From assembly GCA_016720545.1 (NCBI GenBank), contig JADKKK010000017.1, positions 1-64,000 on the forward strand: DNA of 64,000 nt. Reading direction: 5' to 3'. The position numbers were made by a program, and so were the translations under genes. This DNA comes from Myxococcales bacterium (GTDB taxonomy: Bacteria; Myxococcota_A; Polyangia; Polyangiales; Polyangiaceae). Positions 9,382-18,192 of the stretch are shown piece after piece. A model generated the notes under the pieces. It did not search any database. It worked only from the letters and a program-made list of their open reading frames with translations, and had not been told where the DNA came from. Each line of letters starts with the position of its first letter. The stretch's first letter is position 1.

Positions 9382-9565
9382 GGAGGGACGGTAGCTGAGC
9401 CTTCGCCTCGCGCAACATTTTCGCGCTCTGCGCCCGGCCGCGAGGCGCACCCCGTTCGAGGCGAGGCGGGGCGTCGGCGGGCCCCGCCTTTCCGGCGGTC
9501 CCCGGCGGTGTTATGGTGTAGGCGCGTGGGATTCTCCGCGCCCTCTCGAGGGAGAGTGCCTCGCC

Positions 9566-11236
9566 ATGGCCCGTGAGAACGCCGCGACTCCGTTGATCCT
9601 TTGGGTCTGCGCCGCGGTGTGCGCGCACTATGTCCTTGGCCAGGGCGGCAACGAGGTGGCGCGAGCCCACGACGACGCGTCGTTCTTCGCCAAGATGGGC
9701 TACCAGGCGCGAGGAAAGGCGCGCGAGGCCGAGAGCACCCTCGAGCTCGGCGCCGCCGCCGAGACACCGGTGCCCCCGAGCGAGACCGACGTGCCCGCGC
9801 CCGCGCTCCCCAAGGCGAGCGCCGAGGTGAAGAAGGAGCCCACGCCCGAGGCCCAGAAACCCGACGAACCGAAGAAGGAAGAACCGAAGAAGATCGCGAT
9901 CTTGCCGAAGCCTACGGACGTGCCGGCGCCCGTCGCTCCGCCGCCTCCGATGCAGAAGGACCAGCGCATCGCGGTCAAGCAGCACGTGAAGCCAGCGCAG
10001 CAGGACAACGCCACCGCGAAGTTCATCGCCGACGAGGCCAACAAGGTCGACAAGGAGACCGTCGCCACCCAGACGGCCCACGACCAAGACGACCCGAACC
10101 CCACCCCCGCGGGCCAGCACTCGGGCCCCACCAAGCAGCCCGGCGACAGTGAGCGCACGCGCATCGCCGACAGCGAGGATCGCAAGGGCGAGAAGAACCG
10201 TGCGCCCGGCGACAAGGGCACCGAGTTCGACATCCAGGTCCCCTCGAGGCCGGCCGCTGGACAGGTGGCCATGCTCGCTCCGAAGACCCCCGCGAACGCT
10301 GGCGGCGACGGGCGGCCTCCGTCCGCGTCCAGCGCGGCCTCGACGCCCGAGCCTGGGGGCGCGTCGCAGGCGACGCCGGCGGTGGCCGAGGGCGCCAAGG
10401 GCTGGACCTTCGACCCCGCGCGGCCAGGCGGCTTCGGCGCGGGGAATCAAGGTGGCGCGAGCGCGCCGAGCCGCGCCGCCACGGGCCCCGCGAGGAAGCC
10501 GTCGTCGGGGCTCTCGCTTGGCCTCGGCGCGCAGGCCGCGCCCGGTCAGGTGAACCTCAACTTGAATCAGCGCGGGGTCGTCGCGACCATCGGCCACGAC
10601 CAGCTCCACCGCGAGCGCGTGGCCGACGGCGAGCGGCGCAAGAGCGAGCACCGCGGCTCGTTCCAGGCGTCGAACTTCGAGCGCTGGCGCAGCGCCATCG
10701 AGAACTACGTCACCACCGTCAAGCCGGGCAACCAGACCGCGCTGAACGCGGCGCGCGTGCCGTTCGCCACGTACCTCAACACCATCCACAACCGACTGCA
10801 CCCCATCTTCGCCGACAGCTTCCTCGGCTCCCTCGACGGCCTGCCCTCCACTCACCCGCTCTCCAACCCTCGGCTCATCACGCACCTCGAGATCGTGGTC
10901 GGCCCCCACGACGGCCAAATCGTGAAGATGGGCGTGGTGAAGGCGAGCGGCGTCACCGCCTTCGACATCGCCGCGCTCGACTCGGTGAAGCGCGCGTCGC
11001 CCTTTGGGCCGGCGCCGAAGGCCATCGTGTCGAGCGACGGCAACGTGTACCTCCACTGGGAGTTCCATCGCGACGAGGTGTTCGCGTGCTCCACGATGAA
11101 CGCGCGCCCGTTCCTCCTGAACCTGCCGCCCGCCGCGCCGCCGGCCGAGGGCCCGCCCGCGCGCCCCACCTCACCCACCGACGAGGGGCGGCCACCGCCT
11201 GGATCGCCGAACGAAATGCGCCACGGCGCCCCCTGA
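9566..11236 (+). CDS. TonB/TolA-like energy-transducing protein
   Basis: A 556-residue inner-membrane-anchored protein. One N-terminal hydrophobic helix (PLILWVCAAVCAHYVLG) is followed by a long periplasmic spacer rich in Pro, Lys, Ala and Glu, about residues 60-340. The C-terminal about 150 residues resemble a TonB C-terminal domain: HLEIVVGPHDGQIVKMGVVK, then a DSVKRASPFGPAP segment and YLHWEFHRD. Such proteins bridge the periplasm to outer-membrane partners. No ExbB or ExbD and no TonB-dependent receptor is adjacent. The stop is 7 bp before modA, although the genes look functionally unrelated. Confidence 0.75.
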   Translation: MARENAATPLILWVCAAVCAHYVLGQGGNEVARAHDDASFFAKMGYQARGKAREAESTLELGAAAETPVPPSETDVPAPALPKASAEVKKEPTPEAQKPDEPKKEEPKKIAILPKPTDVPAPVAPPPPMQKDQRIAVKQHVKPAQQDNATAKFIADEANKVDKETVATQTAHDQDDPNPTPAGQHSGPTKQPGDSERTRIADSEDRKGEKNRAPGDKGTEFDIQVPSRPAAGQVAMLAPKTPANAGGDGRPPSASSAASTPEPGGASQATPAVAEGAKGWTFDPARPGGFGAGNQGGASAPSRAATGPARKPSSGLSLGLGAQAAPGQVNLNLNQRGVVATIGHDQLHRERVADGERRKSEHRGSFQASNFERWRSAIENYVTTVKPGNQTALNAARVPFATYLNTIHNRLHPIFADSFLGSLDGLPSTHPLSNPRLITHLEIVVGPHDGQIVKMGVVKASGVTAFDIAALDSVKRASPFGPAPKAIVSSDGNVYLHWEFHRDEVFACSTMNARPFLLNLPPAAPPAEGPPARPTSPTDEGRPPPGSPNEMRHGAP

Positions 11237-11243
11237 CTGTTCC

Positions 11244-12029
11244 GTGTATGGTGCATGCAAATGGGCGCGTGCGGTCCTCGCTCTCGGCGCGCTGTCGGCG
11301 CTAGCCTCGGGGGCCGTCGGCTGCGACCGTCGTGCGCCCCCCGGCGCCCGCGTCGTGCGCGTGGCCGCGGCCTCCGATCTCGACGGGGCCTTCCGCGAGA
11401 TCGCGCGCGATGTCGAGCGCGAGACGGGGGCGCGCGTCGAGCTCACCTTCGGCTCGTCGGGGCTGCTCGCCAAGCAGATCGCCGAGGGGGCCCCGTTCGA
11501 TCTGTTCGCTTCGGCCAACGTGGCGTTCGCGGAGGCGGCGGTGAGGAGCGGGGCCTGCGACGACTCCACGCGGGCGCCCTACGCGCAGGGGCGCCTCGCG
11601 CTCGCGTGCCCCTCGGGGATCCCGGCCGAGGGGCTCGCGGGCCTGCCAGGCCTCGGGCGCATCGCGATCGCCAACCCCGAGCATGCGCCGTACGGCCGCG
11701 CGGCCCGCGAGGCGCTCGAGGCGCTCGGCCTCACCGAGCGCACGAAGGCGCAGCTGGTGTTCGCCGGCAACGTGGGCGAGAGCTGGCAGCTCGCGCGCAG
11801 CGGAAACGCCGACTGCGCGTTCGTGTCGAAGGCCCTCGTCCGCGAGCAGCCGCCCTCGCGCGCGCTGGACGTGCCCCCAGCGCTCCACGCCCCGATCGTG
11901 CAGACGCTCGTGCTCTGTTCGGGCGGCGGGCGCCCGGGCGATCGCGCCGCCGCCGTCGCGTTCGCAGCCCACGTGCGCGGCCGACCAGGGCAGCGGGTCC
12001 TCGCCGCCCACGGCTTCGCCCCGCCTTGA
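11244..12029 (+). CDS. modA: Molybdate ABC transporter substrate-binding lipoprotein
   Basis: A 261-residue periplasmic molybdate (or tungstate) binding protein. A signal with lipobox ASGAVGC comes first, then the ModA fingerprint VRVAAASDLDGAFREIA, LTFGSSGLLAKQIAEGAPFD and LFASANVAFAEAA. IANPEHAPYGRAAREALEAL and the NVGESWQLARSGNADCAFVS segment complete the anion site. The start is a GTG 7 bp after the TonB-like gene. modB and modC follow on the same strand after a 149-bp gap. Confidence 0.92.
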   Translation: MYGACKWARAVLALGALSALASGAVGCDRRAPPGARVVRVAAASDLDGAFREIARDVERETGARVELTFGSSGLLAKQIAEGAPFDLFASANVAFAEAAVRSGACDDSTRAPYAQGRLALACPSGIPAEGLAGLPGLGRIAIANPEHAPYGRAAREALEALGLTERTKAQLVFAGNVGESWQLARSGNADCAFVSKALVREQPPSRALDVPPALHAPIVQTLVLCSGGGRPGDRAAAVAFAAHVRGRPGQRVLAAHGFAPP

Positions 12030-12178
12030 CGCGCGCCGCGCGCGGCGTCGCGCCCTCTCGCGGCCGCGGGGGGCGACCGCACCCGGCCCCGCCTCGAGCC
12101 GGATGGAATTTGGCAGACGCAGTGCGACCGGCCGCCTAAGACTCAGGCTGCGCGGGGCGTTGGACCTCGCCCGTCGCC

Positions 12179-12844
12179 ATGCCCGTCGCCCCGTTCCTCC
12201 TCTCTCTCGAGATCGCGCTCGCGGCCACCGCGCTCGCCGGCGTTGTCGGCGTGCCGGTCGCGGCGCTGCTCGCGCGCCGGCGGTTCCTCGGGCGCGAGGC
12301 GCTCGACGCGCTGCTCTCCGTCCCGCTCGTGCTGCCGCCCACGGTGCTCGGCTACTTCCTGCTCGTGGTGATCGGGCGGCGCGGGGTGATCGGGCGCGCC
12401 TACGAGGCCGTCACCGGCGCGCCGCTCGTGTTCACCGTGAAGGCCGCGGTGCTCGCGGCCGCCGCCTCGTCGCTCCCGCTGGTGGTGAAGTTTGGTCGCG
12501 CCGCGTTCGCGGGCGTCGATCGCGACGTGGTCCTCGCCGCGCGGACGCTCGGCGCGTCGCCGCTCCGCGCGTTCCGCACGGTGGAGCTCCCGCTCGCCGC
12601 GCGCGGGCTCGTGGCGGCGCTGGCGCTCGCGTTCGCCCGCGCGCTCGGCGAGTTCGGGGCAACGCTCATGGTGGCCGGGGATCTGCCCGGCGTCACACAG
12701 ACCGCGAGCATGGCGATCTACGACGCCGCGATCGCCGGCCGGGAGCACGACGCGAACGCCCTCGTGCTCGTGCTCGCGTCGCTGTCGTTCGGCGCGCTGT
12801 ACGTCACGAACCGGCTCGCCCTGGGGCACGCCCCCCGTGAGTGA
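12179..12844 (+). CDS. modB: Molybdate ABC transporter permease
   Basis: A 221-residue inner-membrane permease with five predicted helices, the usual ModB size. The PLVLPPTVLGYFLLV segment and the EAA loop (AARTLGASPLRAFRTVELPL) that contacts the ATPase are clear, as is FARALGEFGATLMVAG near residue 160, a ModB signature. It overlaps modC by 8 bp. Confidence 0.95.
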   Translation: MPVAPFLLSLEIALAATALAGVVGVPVAALLARRRFLGREALDALLSVPLVLPPTVLGYFLLVVIGRRGVIGRAYEAVTGAPLVFTVKAAVLAAAASSLPLVVKFGRAAFAGVDRDVVLAARTLGASPLRAFRTVELPLAARGLVAALALAFARALGEFGATLMVAGDLPGVTQTASMAIYDAAIAGREHDANALVLVLASLSFGALYVTNRLALGHAPRE

Positions 12845-13541
12845 AGCGGCCGCTCCCTCGCATGCCTCGCTGCGCGCGCGGATCGTGGTGAACCGCGGGC
12901 GGTTCTCCCTCGACGTGGACCTGTCGTTCCGCCCGGGCATCACCGCCGTGGTCGGCCCGTCCGGGGCCGGCAAGAGCACCTTGCTCGGCGCGCTCCTCGG
13001 CGCGCACCGCCCCGACGAGGGGCGCATCGCGCTGGGCGACTCGGTGTGGTTCGACTCGCGATCGGGGGTGCTCGCCCCGCCCGAGGCCCGCTCCCTCGGC
13101 GTGGTGTTCCAGTCGCTCGCCCTGTTCCCTCACATGACCGCGCTCGAGAACGTGGCCTATGGAGCGGCGGAGCCCGCGACCACGCGCCGCGATCTGTCGC
13201 GCGGCTGGCTGGAGCGCCTCGGCGTCGGCCACCTCGATGACCGCCTCCCTCGCGCGTTCTCGGGCGGCGAGGCCCAGCGGGTCGCGCTGGCCCGCGCGCT
13301 GGCCCGTGAGCCCGCCGTCTTGCTCCTCGACGAGCCCTTCTCGGCGCTCGACGAAGCGACAAAAAACGACGTGTTTTCATCGATTTATCCCGAGCTGGTC
13401 CGAGCGGGGCGTGTGGTGGTGTGCGTGACCCACCGTGAGGAGGAGCTCGGCGGCCTCCCCTCGAGCACCGTGCGGCTCGCCGGCGGCCGGGTCGCCGAAC
13501 CGCCGCACCCGCCCGAGGCCCCACGCCCATCGCTGGAGTAG
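12837..13541 (+). CDS. modC: Molybdate ABC transporter ATPase, short form
   Basis: A 234-residue ATP-binding subunit. Walker A is GPSGAGKST, the Q-loop is VVFQSLALFPHMTALENV, the ABC signature is FSGGEAQRVALARALA, Walker B is AVLLLDEPFSALD and the switch His lies in CVTHREEE. GTG at 12837 overlaps modB by 8 bp. Many ModC proteins have about 350 residues with a C-terminal molybdate-binding MOP domain. Here the protein ends right after the ATPase domain, so regulation through that domain is absent. Confidence 0.92.
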   Translation: MSEAAAPSHASLRARIVVNRGRFSLDVDLSFRPGITAVVGPSGAGKSTLLGALLGAHRPDEGRIALGDSVWFDSRSGVLAPPEARSLGVVFQSLALFPHMTALENVAYGAAEPATTRRDLSRGWLERLGVGHLDDRLPRAFSGGEAQRVALARALAREPAVLLLDEPFSALDEATKNDVFSSIYPELVRAGRVVVCVTHREEELGGLPSSTVRLAGGRVAEPPHPPEAPRPSLE

Positions 13542-13557
13542 GCTGGAGTAGGGTAGA

Positions 13558-14751
13558 GTGGCCGCGCCCGTGAAGTCGCCGCCCGCATCGCCCGCGCCGC
13601 CGCCCGCATCGCCCGCCCCGCCGCCTGCCCCTCCTGCGAGCGTCGAGACGATGGAGCCGCTGCTGCGCGTGACCGTCGCGATCGCGGTGGTGAGCGCCGT
13701 GCTCGGGCTCCTCGTGCTCCCCGGGCTCCTCGGCAACGTGGGCGAGCAAGCGGTCGTGTGGGGCGAGCGCGTCACGTCCACGTTCACCTATGTGGCGTTC
13801 GTCGGCCTGCTGACGTTGATCGGCCTTGGCGGGTACGAGCTCATTCGCCGAGTCGATCTGGGCGCGTCGAGGTACGCGGCGCTGGCGCTGGCCGTCGTCT
13901 GCGTGGGGCTGGCGTCACCGGCGGCCGCCCGCCCGCTCCTCGCGCTGGCGCAGGTGGTGCTCGCGCTCGCGGCGGGCGGGTTCACGCTGTTCACGGCGGC
14001 CCGCCCGCTCCGGTCGGTACACACGCGCGCCGTCGCCGTGGTGCTCGGGTTCGTAGGGCTCGCGGGCCTCTTCCGCGCCCTCGCGTGGACCGTCGCGGCG
14101 TTCTCGCTCGCGAGCCCGAGCGGGTACACACTCGCGCGGGGCCTCTCGACCCTCGCGGTCGTGCTGTGGGGGCTCGCCCAGCTCGTCGCCGTGGCGTACT
14201 TCGCGACGCGCGGCAAGCTGCGTGGGCGCGTGCTCGGCAACGCCGCGCTCATCGCCGGTTTCTTCGCGACCTTCCTCGCCACGCGCCGGCCGCCCTCCCT
14301 CGCCCCCGTGGGCGCGGTGTTCCACGTCGCGTTCTCCGTGGGCGCGTCGAGCCCCGAGCCGCTCGGGATCGCGCCGATCGCCTACTATCTCTTCCCGACC
14401 GGCCTCGCGCTCGCGTGCGTCGCGCTCCTCCAGCGCCAGACCGTTGGCGCCGTGGTCGGGCCGCTCGCGCTGGCCCTCGCGTCGCAGGGGCGGTTCGACG
14501 TCCCGCTGGCCGCGCTCTCCGTCGTCGCGGGCGGCATGTGGCTCGTGCTCGCCGCGGGAGACGAGCGCGCCTTGTGGAGCGAGCTCATTTCTGCGCGTCG
14601 CCTCGCCCAGGACGACGCGGGCGCCCAGGGGAAGCGCGGAGCGCGCGCGCCGTCTCGCGAGCGGGGAGCCTCACTCGAGCCCAAGCCCACCGCGGAGGGC
14701 CGCGTCGCCGAGACGCCCTCGCCGGCGGGCGAACCACCCGACGGCGCCTGA
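13558..14751 (+). CDS. Multi-pass membrane protein of unknown function
   Basis: A 397-residue protein I do not recognise. A Pro/Ala/Ser leader with repeated SPAPPPA is followed by about eight to ten hydrophobic helices between residues 35 and 340, and then a charged C-terminal tail of about 55 residues. Start codon GTG at 13558 lies 16 bp after modC. It may be cotranscribed with the molybdate transporter, but no functional link is visible. Its stop is 7 bp from the end of the convergent reductase gene. Confidence 0.65.
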   Translation: MAAPVKSPPASPAPPPASPAPPPAPPASVETMEPLLRVTVAIAVVSAVLGLLVLPGLLGNVGEQAVVWGERVTSTFTYVAFVGLLTLIGLGGYELIRRVDLGASRYAALALAVVCVGLASPAAARPLLALAQVVLALAAGGFTLFTAARPLRSVHTRAVAVVLGFVGLAGLFRALAWTVAAFSLASPSGYTLARGLSTLAVVLWGLAQLVAVAYFATRGKLRGRVLGNAALIAGFFATFLATRRPPSLAPVGAVFHVAFSVGASSPEPLGIAPIAYYLFPTGLALACVALLQRQTVGAVVGPLALALASQGRFDVPLAALSVVAGGMWLVLAAGDERALWSELISARRLAQDDAGAQGKRGARAPSRERGASLEPKPTAEGRVAETPSPAGEPPDGA

Positions 14752-14758
14752 GCGTCCG

Positions 14759-15982
14759 TCACTTCTTGAGCTCGAACGTCATCCCCGCCGCGCGGAGCCG
14801 CGCGATGAGGCCTTGACCGAGCGCGGCGGCCGGGGTGAGCACGCCGCCCTCGGCGCTCGAGAGCTCGCCGCCAGCGAGGGCGAGGGCGGACTCGGCGAGC
14901 ATCTTCGCCGTCTCGCCGTACCCCGGATCGCTCGTGCCCTCGACCCGGGCCTCGAGCCGCGCGCCGTTCGAGGTCTTGGCGTAGATCGCGATGCGGAAGA
15001 AGCCGCCATCGCGCTGGGCCTTCGACGGACCCTCGCCCGGCTTTGGCAGGAAGCGCTCGAGCACCGCGCGAGAGGGCTCCCTCGAGGCGGCGAGCATCGT
15101 CGCGCCGAGGCCCGCCACGAAGGCCCCGGCCTTCGCGAGACCGCGTGGCCCTCGCGAGAAGCTCATGGTCTCTTCGTACCCGAAGGCCCGCCCGTAGCGG
15201 TGGTCGAGGAGCGCGTTCGAGCGTCGCACGACCCGCGTGTTGATGGCTGCCATGATGAACGGTCCGGTCCACACCTTGGCGTCCTCGTCCCACCGCACTC
15301 GCACCGGATCGGGGCCGTCGACCGTCAGCTCCGAGGCGCGATCGGGCGTGAGCGAGTAGGGGTCGCGGAGGAGGCGTCGCAGCGCGCGGTCGCGCTCGGC
15401 CTCGCGCATCAGGTTCATCATGCTCGCCGCGGTGCCACCGCTGAAACCGCCCTTCGCGCTCAGTACCACCAGGCGTGTCGCCTCCAGCGTAGTGTCGAGC
15501 TCGCGCGCACGGTCGGCCAAGAGGAGCACGCCGAGGTCCGAGGGGATCGAGTCGAAGCCGCAGCAGTGCACGAGCCGCGCGCCCGTCTCGCGGGCCCGCG
15601 CGTGGTTCTCGTCGATGCTGCGCCGAACGAAGGGCACCTCGCCCGTAATGTCGCAGTAATGCGTGCCGTGCTCCGCAGCCGCCCGCGCCAAGCTCTGACC
15701 GTACTTCGCGTACGGGCCCACGGTCGTGACGACGACGCGCGCCGCCGTGACGACGCGCTTCAGGGACTCGGCGTCCGCCGCGTCCGCGACGAGGAGGCCG
15801 ACTCGCTTGCCCCCCGCCGCGCTGCCGCGATCGATGCCATCGAGCACCTCGCGTAGCTTCGCTTCGCTCCGGCCCGCCACGGCCCACGCGAGGCCGGTCG
15901 CGTGCTTGGCGAGGTACTCGGCCACGAGCTTCCCGGTGAAGCCCGTCGCCCCAAAGAGGACCAGATCGTACGTGCGTGCCAT
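14759..15982 (-). CDS. Saccharopine dehydrogenase-like / trans-acting enoyl reductase family protein
   Basis: A 407-residue oxidoreductase-like protein. The N-terminus is a dinucleotide-binding fold (DLVLFGATGFTGKLVAEYLA), followed by AWAVAGRSEAKL and VVVTTVGPYAKYGQSLARA, then THYCDITGEVPF and CCGFDSIPSDLGVLL. These are the diagnostic segments of the saccharopine-dehydrogenase-like group that includes mycobacterial trans-acting enoyl reductases. Many homologues act on lipids. Here no polyketide or lipid genes are adjacent, so the substrate is open. Confidence 0.85.
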   Translation of the reverse strand: MARTYDLVLFGATGFTGKLVAEYLAKHATGLAWAVAGRSEAKLREVLDGIDRGSAAGGKRVGLLVADAADAESLKRVVTAARVVVTTVGPYAKYGQSLARAAAEHGTHYCDITGEVPFVRRSIDENHARARETGARLVHCCGFDSIPSDLGVLLLADRARELDTTLEATRLVVLSAKGGFSGGTAASMMNLMREAERDRALRRLLRDPYSLTPDRASELTVDGPDPVRVRWDEDAKVWTGPFIMAAINTRVVRRSNALLDHRYGRAFGYEETMSFSRGPRGLAKAGAFVAGLGATMLAASREPSRAVLERFLPKPGEGPSKAQRDGGFFRIAIYAKTSNGARLEARVEGTSDPGYGETAKMLAESALALAGGELSSAEGGVLTPAAALGQGLIARLRAAGMTFELKK

Positions 15983-16015
15983 GCCGCCAGCCTACGTGGG
16001 CGAGCGAGATTCTCG

Positions 16016-16113
16016 AACCTCCAAGTGAGCCCCGCAGGCGCGAACGAAGGTGGATGGCGAGCGCGACCGGAAGGCGAGGGGCCGCCATGAACCTCCGGGT
16101 GAGCCCGCAGGGG
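16016..16113 (+). repeat. Dispersed coding repeat, module 2, copy 2 (one and a third units)
   Basis: A plus-strand copy beginning AACCTCCAAGTGAGCCC and reaching GGCCGCCATGAAC at 16087-16092. It encodes NLQVSPAGANEGGW followed by RARPEGEGPP and a stop in one frame. At 16091 the repeat begins again (CCTCCGGGTGAGCCC) for about 23 bp. It lies in the gap between the divergent reductase start and the Cys-rich lipoprotein stop. No gene clearly uses the ATG here, so this copy looks idle. Confidence 0.8.
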
Positions 16114-16153
16114 CCCTGCACGCGAGACGCGTGCCGCGGCTCGGCGGAACGGG

Positions 16154-17206
16154 CTACTTCCTGCGCGTGCGTGTCCAGCAGCCGGGCAGGTTGCTCGTGC
16201 CGAGCTTGAAGAGGCCGATGCACTGCCCCGCGGGGATGTCGTCGAACGCTTTGGTGGTGCACCCGCCCCCCGTCACCCCCTCGGGGACCTTGGGGCAGTC
16301 TTGCGACTTGCACGCGGAAGCCGAGGGCACCGTGCAGAAGCGCTCGGTGGTGTAGGTGTTTGCCCCACACACGCCCTTGCCGGCGGCGCAGTCGAGATCG
16401 GAGCGGCAAGGCGAGCAGAGGTTGCCGTCGCCCACGCTGACGCCCGCGTAAGGGTAGCAAAGGCCGTCGGCGCAGAACGCGTCGACCGCGCAGTTGTTGT
16501 CCGTCGCGCAGCTGTTCGAGCAGAACTTCTGGTTCTTGTCGTCGGCGATGCAGCGGAGGCCCGCGCCGCAGTCGACGGTGGACTCGCAGGGCGAGCCGTA
16601 CGCGCGCTTCTGGCAGATCTTGATGGTGCCAGTGCCGTTGCGATTGGCCTCTTCGGCGCTCGGAGAGTCGTTCACCGCGCCGCAGAAGAAGCCCCCGCCG
16701 CACTCCGCGTCCTTCGCACACGCGCGCGTGCAGTACGCCGCGCCGTCGACCGGGTTCTGCGCGTAGCACTGGAAGCCCTGCGCGGCGTCGCACGCTTTGT
16801 TCGCGGCGATGCCGTCGGCCGGGTTGCAGCCCGCGCCCCACTGGCCCTTGTCCTTCTTCTCGAGCTTCACGGCGAGCTCGGCGCAGATGCACGCGGGCCC
16901 AACGCACTCCGCCTCGGGGGCGGTGAGGGCCGTGCACGTGAAATTGAAGGGGCAGCCCTTCGCCGGGTCGGCGTTGGAGCTGCACGTCTTGCGGCACTTG
17001 GTCTCGCCGCCCACCGCGATGCACTGGTTGCCCGGTGCACACTTGGCCGAGTCGCAGGCCGGCGCCGGCGCCGGACCCGGGTCGACCGTCGACGACGAGC
17101 ACCCAAACGCCCCCACTCCGGCGAAGAGCGCGCCCGCGGCGAAGGTGAGCGCGAGCGCGAGGGACGAGCGGGATGCGGATGCGGAAGGGGCGGACGTGGG
17201 GTTCAT
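16154..17206 (-). CDS. Cys-rich secreted lipoprotein
   Basis: A 350-residue exported protein of unknown role. It has a lipoprotein signal (GVGAFGCSSS) and more than 30 cysteines in short repeats such as CAPGNQC, CRKTC, CNPAD, GFQCYAQ, GLRCIAD and CSPCRSDLDC. The spacing suggests several small disulfide-bonded modules. I place the start at MNPTSAPSASA rather than farther upstream because the signal peptide begins there. It is transcribed divergently from the two TlpA-like thioredoxin lipoproteins, which suggests, but does not show, a role in the same envelope redox process. Confidence 0.75.
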   Translation of the reverse strand: MNPTSAPSASASRSSLALALTFAAGALFAGVGAFGCSSSTVDPGPAPAPACDSAKCAPGNQCIAVGGETKCRKTCSSNADPAKGCPFNFTCTALTAPEAECVGPACICAELAVKLEKKDKGQWGAGCNPADGIAANKACDAAQGFQCYAQNPVDGAAYCTRACAKDAECGGGFFCGAVNDSPSAEEANRNGTGTIKICQKRAYGSPCESTVDCGAGLRCIADDKNQKFCSNSCATDNNCAVDAFCADGLCYPYAGVSVGDGNLCSPCRSDLDCAAGKGVCGANTYTTERFCTVPSASACKSQDCPKVPEGVTGGGCTTKAFDDIPAGQCIGLFKLGTSNLPGCWTRTRRK

Positions 17207-17392
17207 GGAGCCTCGCAGCACGAAAAGAGAGGGGTCGTGAGAAACCGAAGCGAAGGGGCGGCGTAGCGGTGTGGCTGCGCGCACGTTACGTTACGCCGCG
17301 CCCGGCCCCCTCGCCAATGCGTCTTGACGAAACACGGTTTGGGGGTACGGTGAGCGGCCGGTGTGCTAGCACACAGCCAACAGAGGTGTCCC

Positions 17393-18130
17393 ATGCGATT
17401 TGTCGGAGTTTCAGCGGTCGTCGTCTCCCTCTTCGCCGTCGCGTGCTCGTCGGCCACCACGGGCTCCGGTACGCCGGGACCCGAGCAAGACAAGGGCCTC
17501 GTCGGTGAGGGCCAGGGCCCCGTCGGCAAGGAAACCAACCCCGACGGCGTGGCGTACCCCACCACCAACATCGGCACCAAGGCGTCGACCCACAGCTCGA
17601 AGACCGGCAAGGTCGGAGCGCCGGGCAACGTCATGAAGAACTTCAAGTTCTATGGGTTCCCGAAGGGCGACAAGTCCCAGGGGCTCCAGCAGGTCTCGCT
17701 CGCCGACTACTTCGACCCGCAGACCAAGAACTACCGCCTCATCCACATCCAGGCGGCGGCTGTGTGGTGTGGCCCGTGCAACGCCGAGGCGAAGGCGGCC
17801 GGCACCCTGGCCGGCGAGCTGAAGACCAAGAAGGTGGCCTGGCTCACCGCCCTGGTCGAGAGCGCCAAGCAGGGCGTCGCCGCCACGCAGGGCGACCTCG
17901 ACAAGTGGCTCACGGCCTACCCGTCGGACTTCGGCCACGTGCTCGATCCGAACAACGCGAACTTCGGCGTGTTCTTCGACGCCGCCGCCATCCCGTGGAA
18001 CGCCGACCTCGACGCCCGCACCATGGAGATCCTCTACGCGAGCACCGGCGGCGCCGGCACGGCCGAGGGCGTCCGCTCCGAGCTGGACGGCTGGCTCAAG
18101 TTCCTCGACGGTTACACCCCGGCCAAGTAA
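17393..18130 (+). CDS. TlpA-like thioredoxin-fold lipoprotein 1
   Basis: A 245-residue periplasmic or outer-surface protein. Its lipoprotein signal ends LFAVACSS. The thioredoxin-like domain starts near residue 95 and carries AAAVWCGPCNAEAKAAG, an intact CxxC active site. Unlike typical thioredoxins it contains an extended region QGDLDKWLTAYPSDFGHVLD before the AIPWN segment, which sits where the cis-Pro loop is expected. The ATG at 17393 follows GAGGTGTCCC. The stop codon is the first of several copies in a small tandem repeat. It is followed by a second TlpA-like gene. Confidence 0.8.
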   Translation: MRFVGVSAVVVSLFAVACSSATTGSGTPGPEQDKGLVGEGQGPVGKETNPDGVAYPTTNIGTKASTHSSKTGKVGAPGNVMKNFKFYGFPKGDKSQGLQQVSLADYFDPQTKNYRLIHIQAAAVWCGPCNAEAKAAGTLAGELKTKKVAWLTALVESAKQGVAATQGDLDKWLTAYPSDFGHVLDPNNANFGVFFDAAAIPWNADLDARTMEILYASTGGAGTAEGVRSELDGWLKFLDGYTPAK

Positions 18131-18186
18131 ACCGCGCCAAGTAAACCGCGCCAAGTAAACCGCCAAGTAAGCCGCGCCAAGCAAGG
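18122..18186 (+). repeat. Tandem repeat duplicating the end of the upstream gene
   Basis: Five head-to-tail copies of a 12-14-bp unit, GCCAAGTAAACCGC, at 18122, 18136, 18150, 18162 and 18176. The first unit contains the last two codons and the stop of the upstream gene, so each unit repeats GCC AAG TAA. The last unit has decayed. It looks like slippage or unequal crossing over at the 3' end, and it adds extra stop codons ahead of the next gene. Confidence 0.85.
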
Positions 18187-18192
18187 AAGCCC

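Noticed and set aside
15976..16209. A 77-codon frame beginning in the repeat at 16016
   Set aside because: It reads through the repeat in a frame other than the conserved one and then antisense into the lipoprotein. No support beyond the repeat's own ATG.
14385..17102. A 905-codon open frame on the minus strand
   Set aside because: It overlaps the reductase and the Cys-rich lipoprotein in the wrong frame and the membrane protein in antisense. The real frames have signal peptides and motifs.
18122..18186. A CRISPR-like array
   Set aside because: The repeats are 12-14 bp, directly adjacent without spacers and copy a stop codon, so this is a tandem duplication, not CRISPR.
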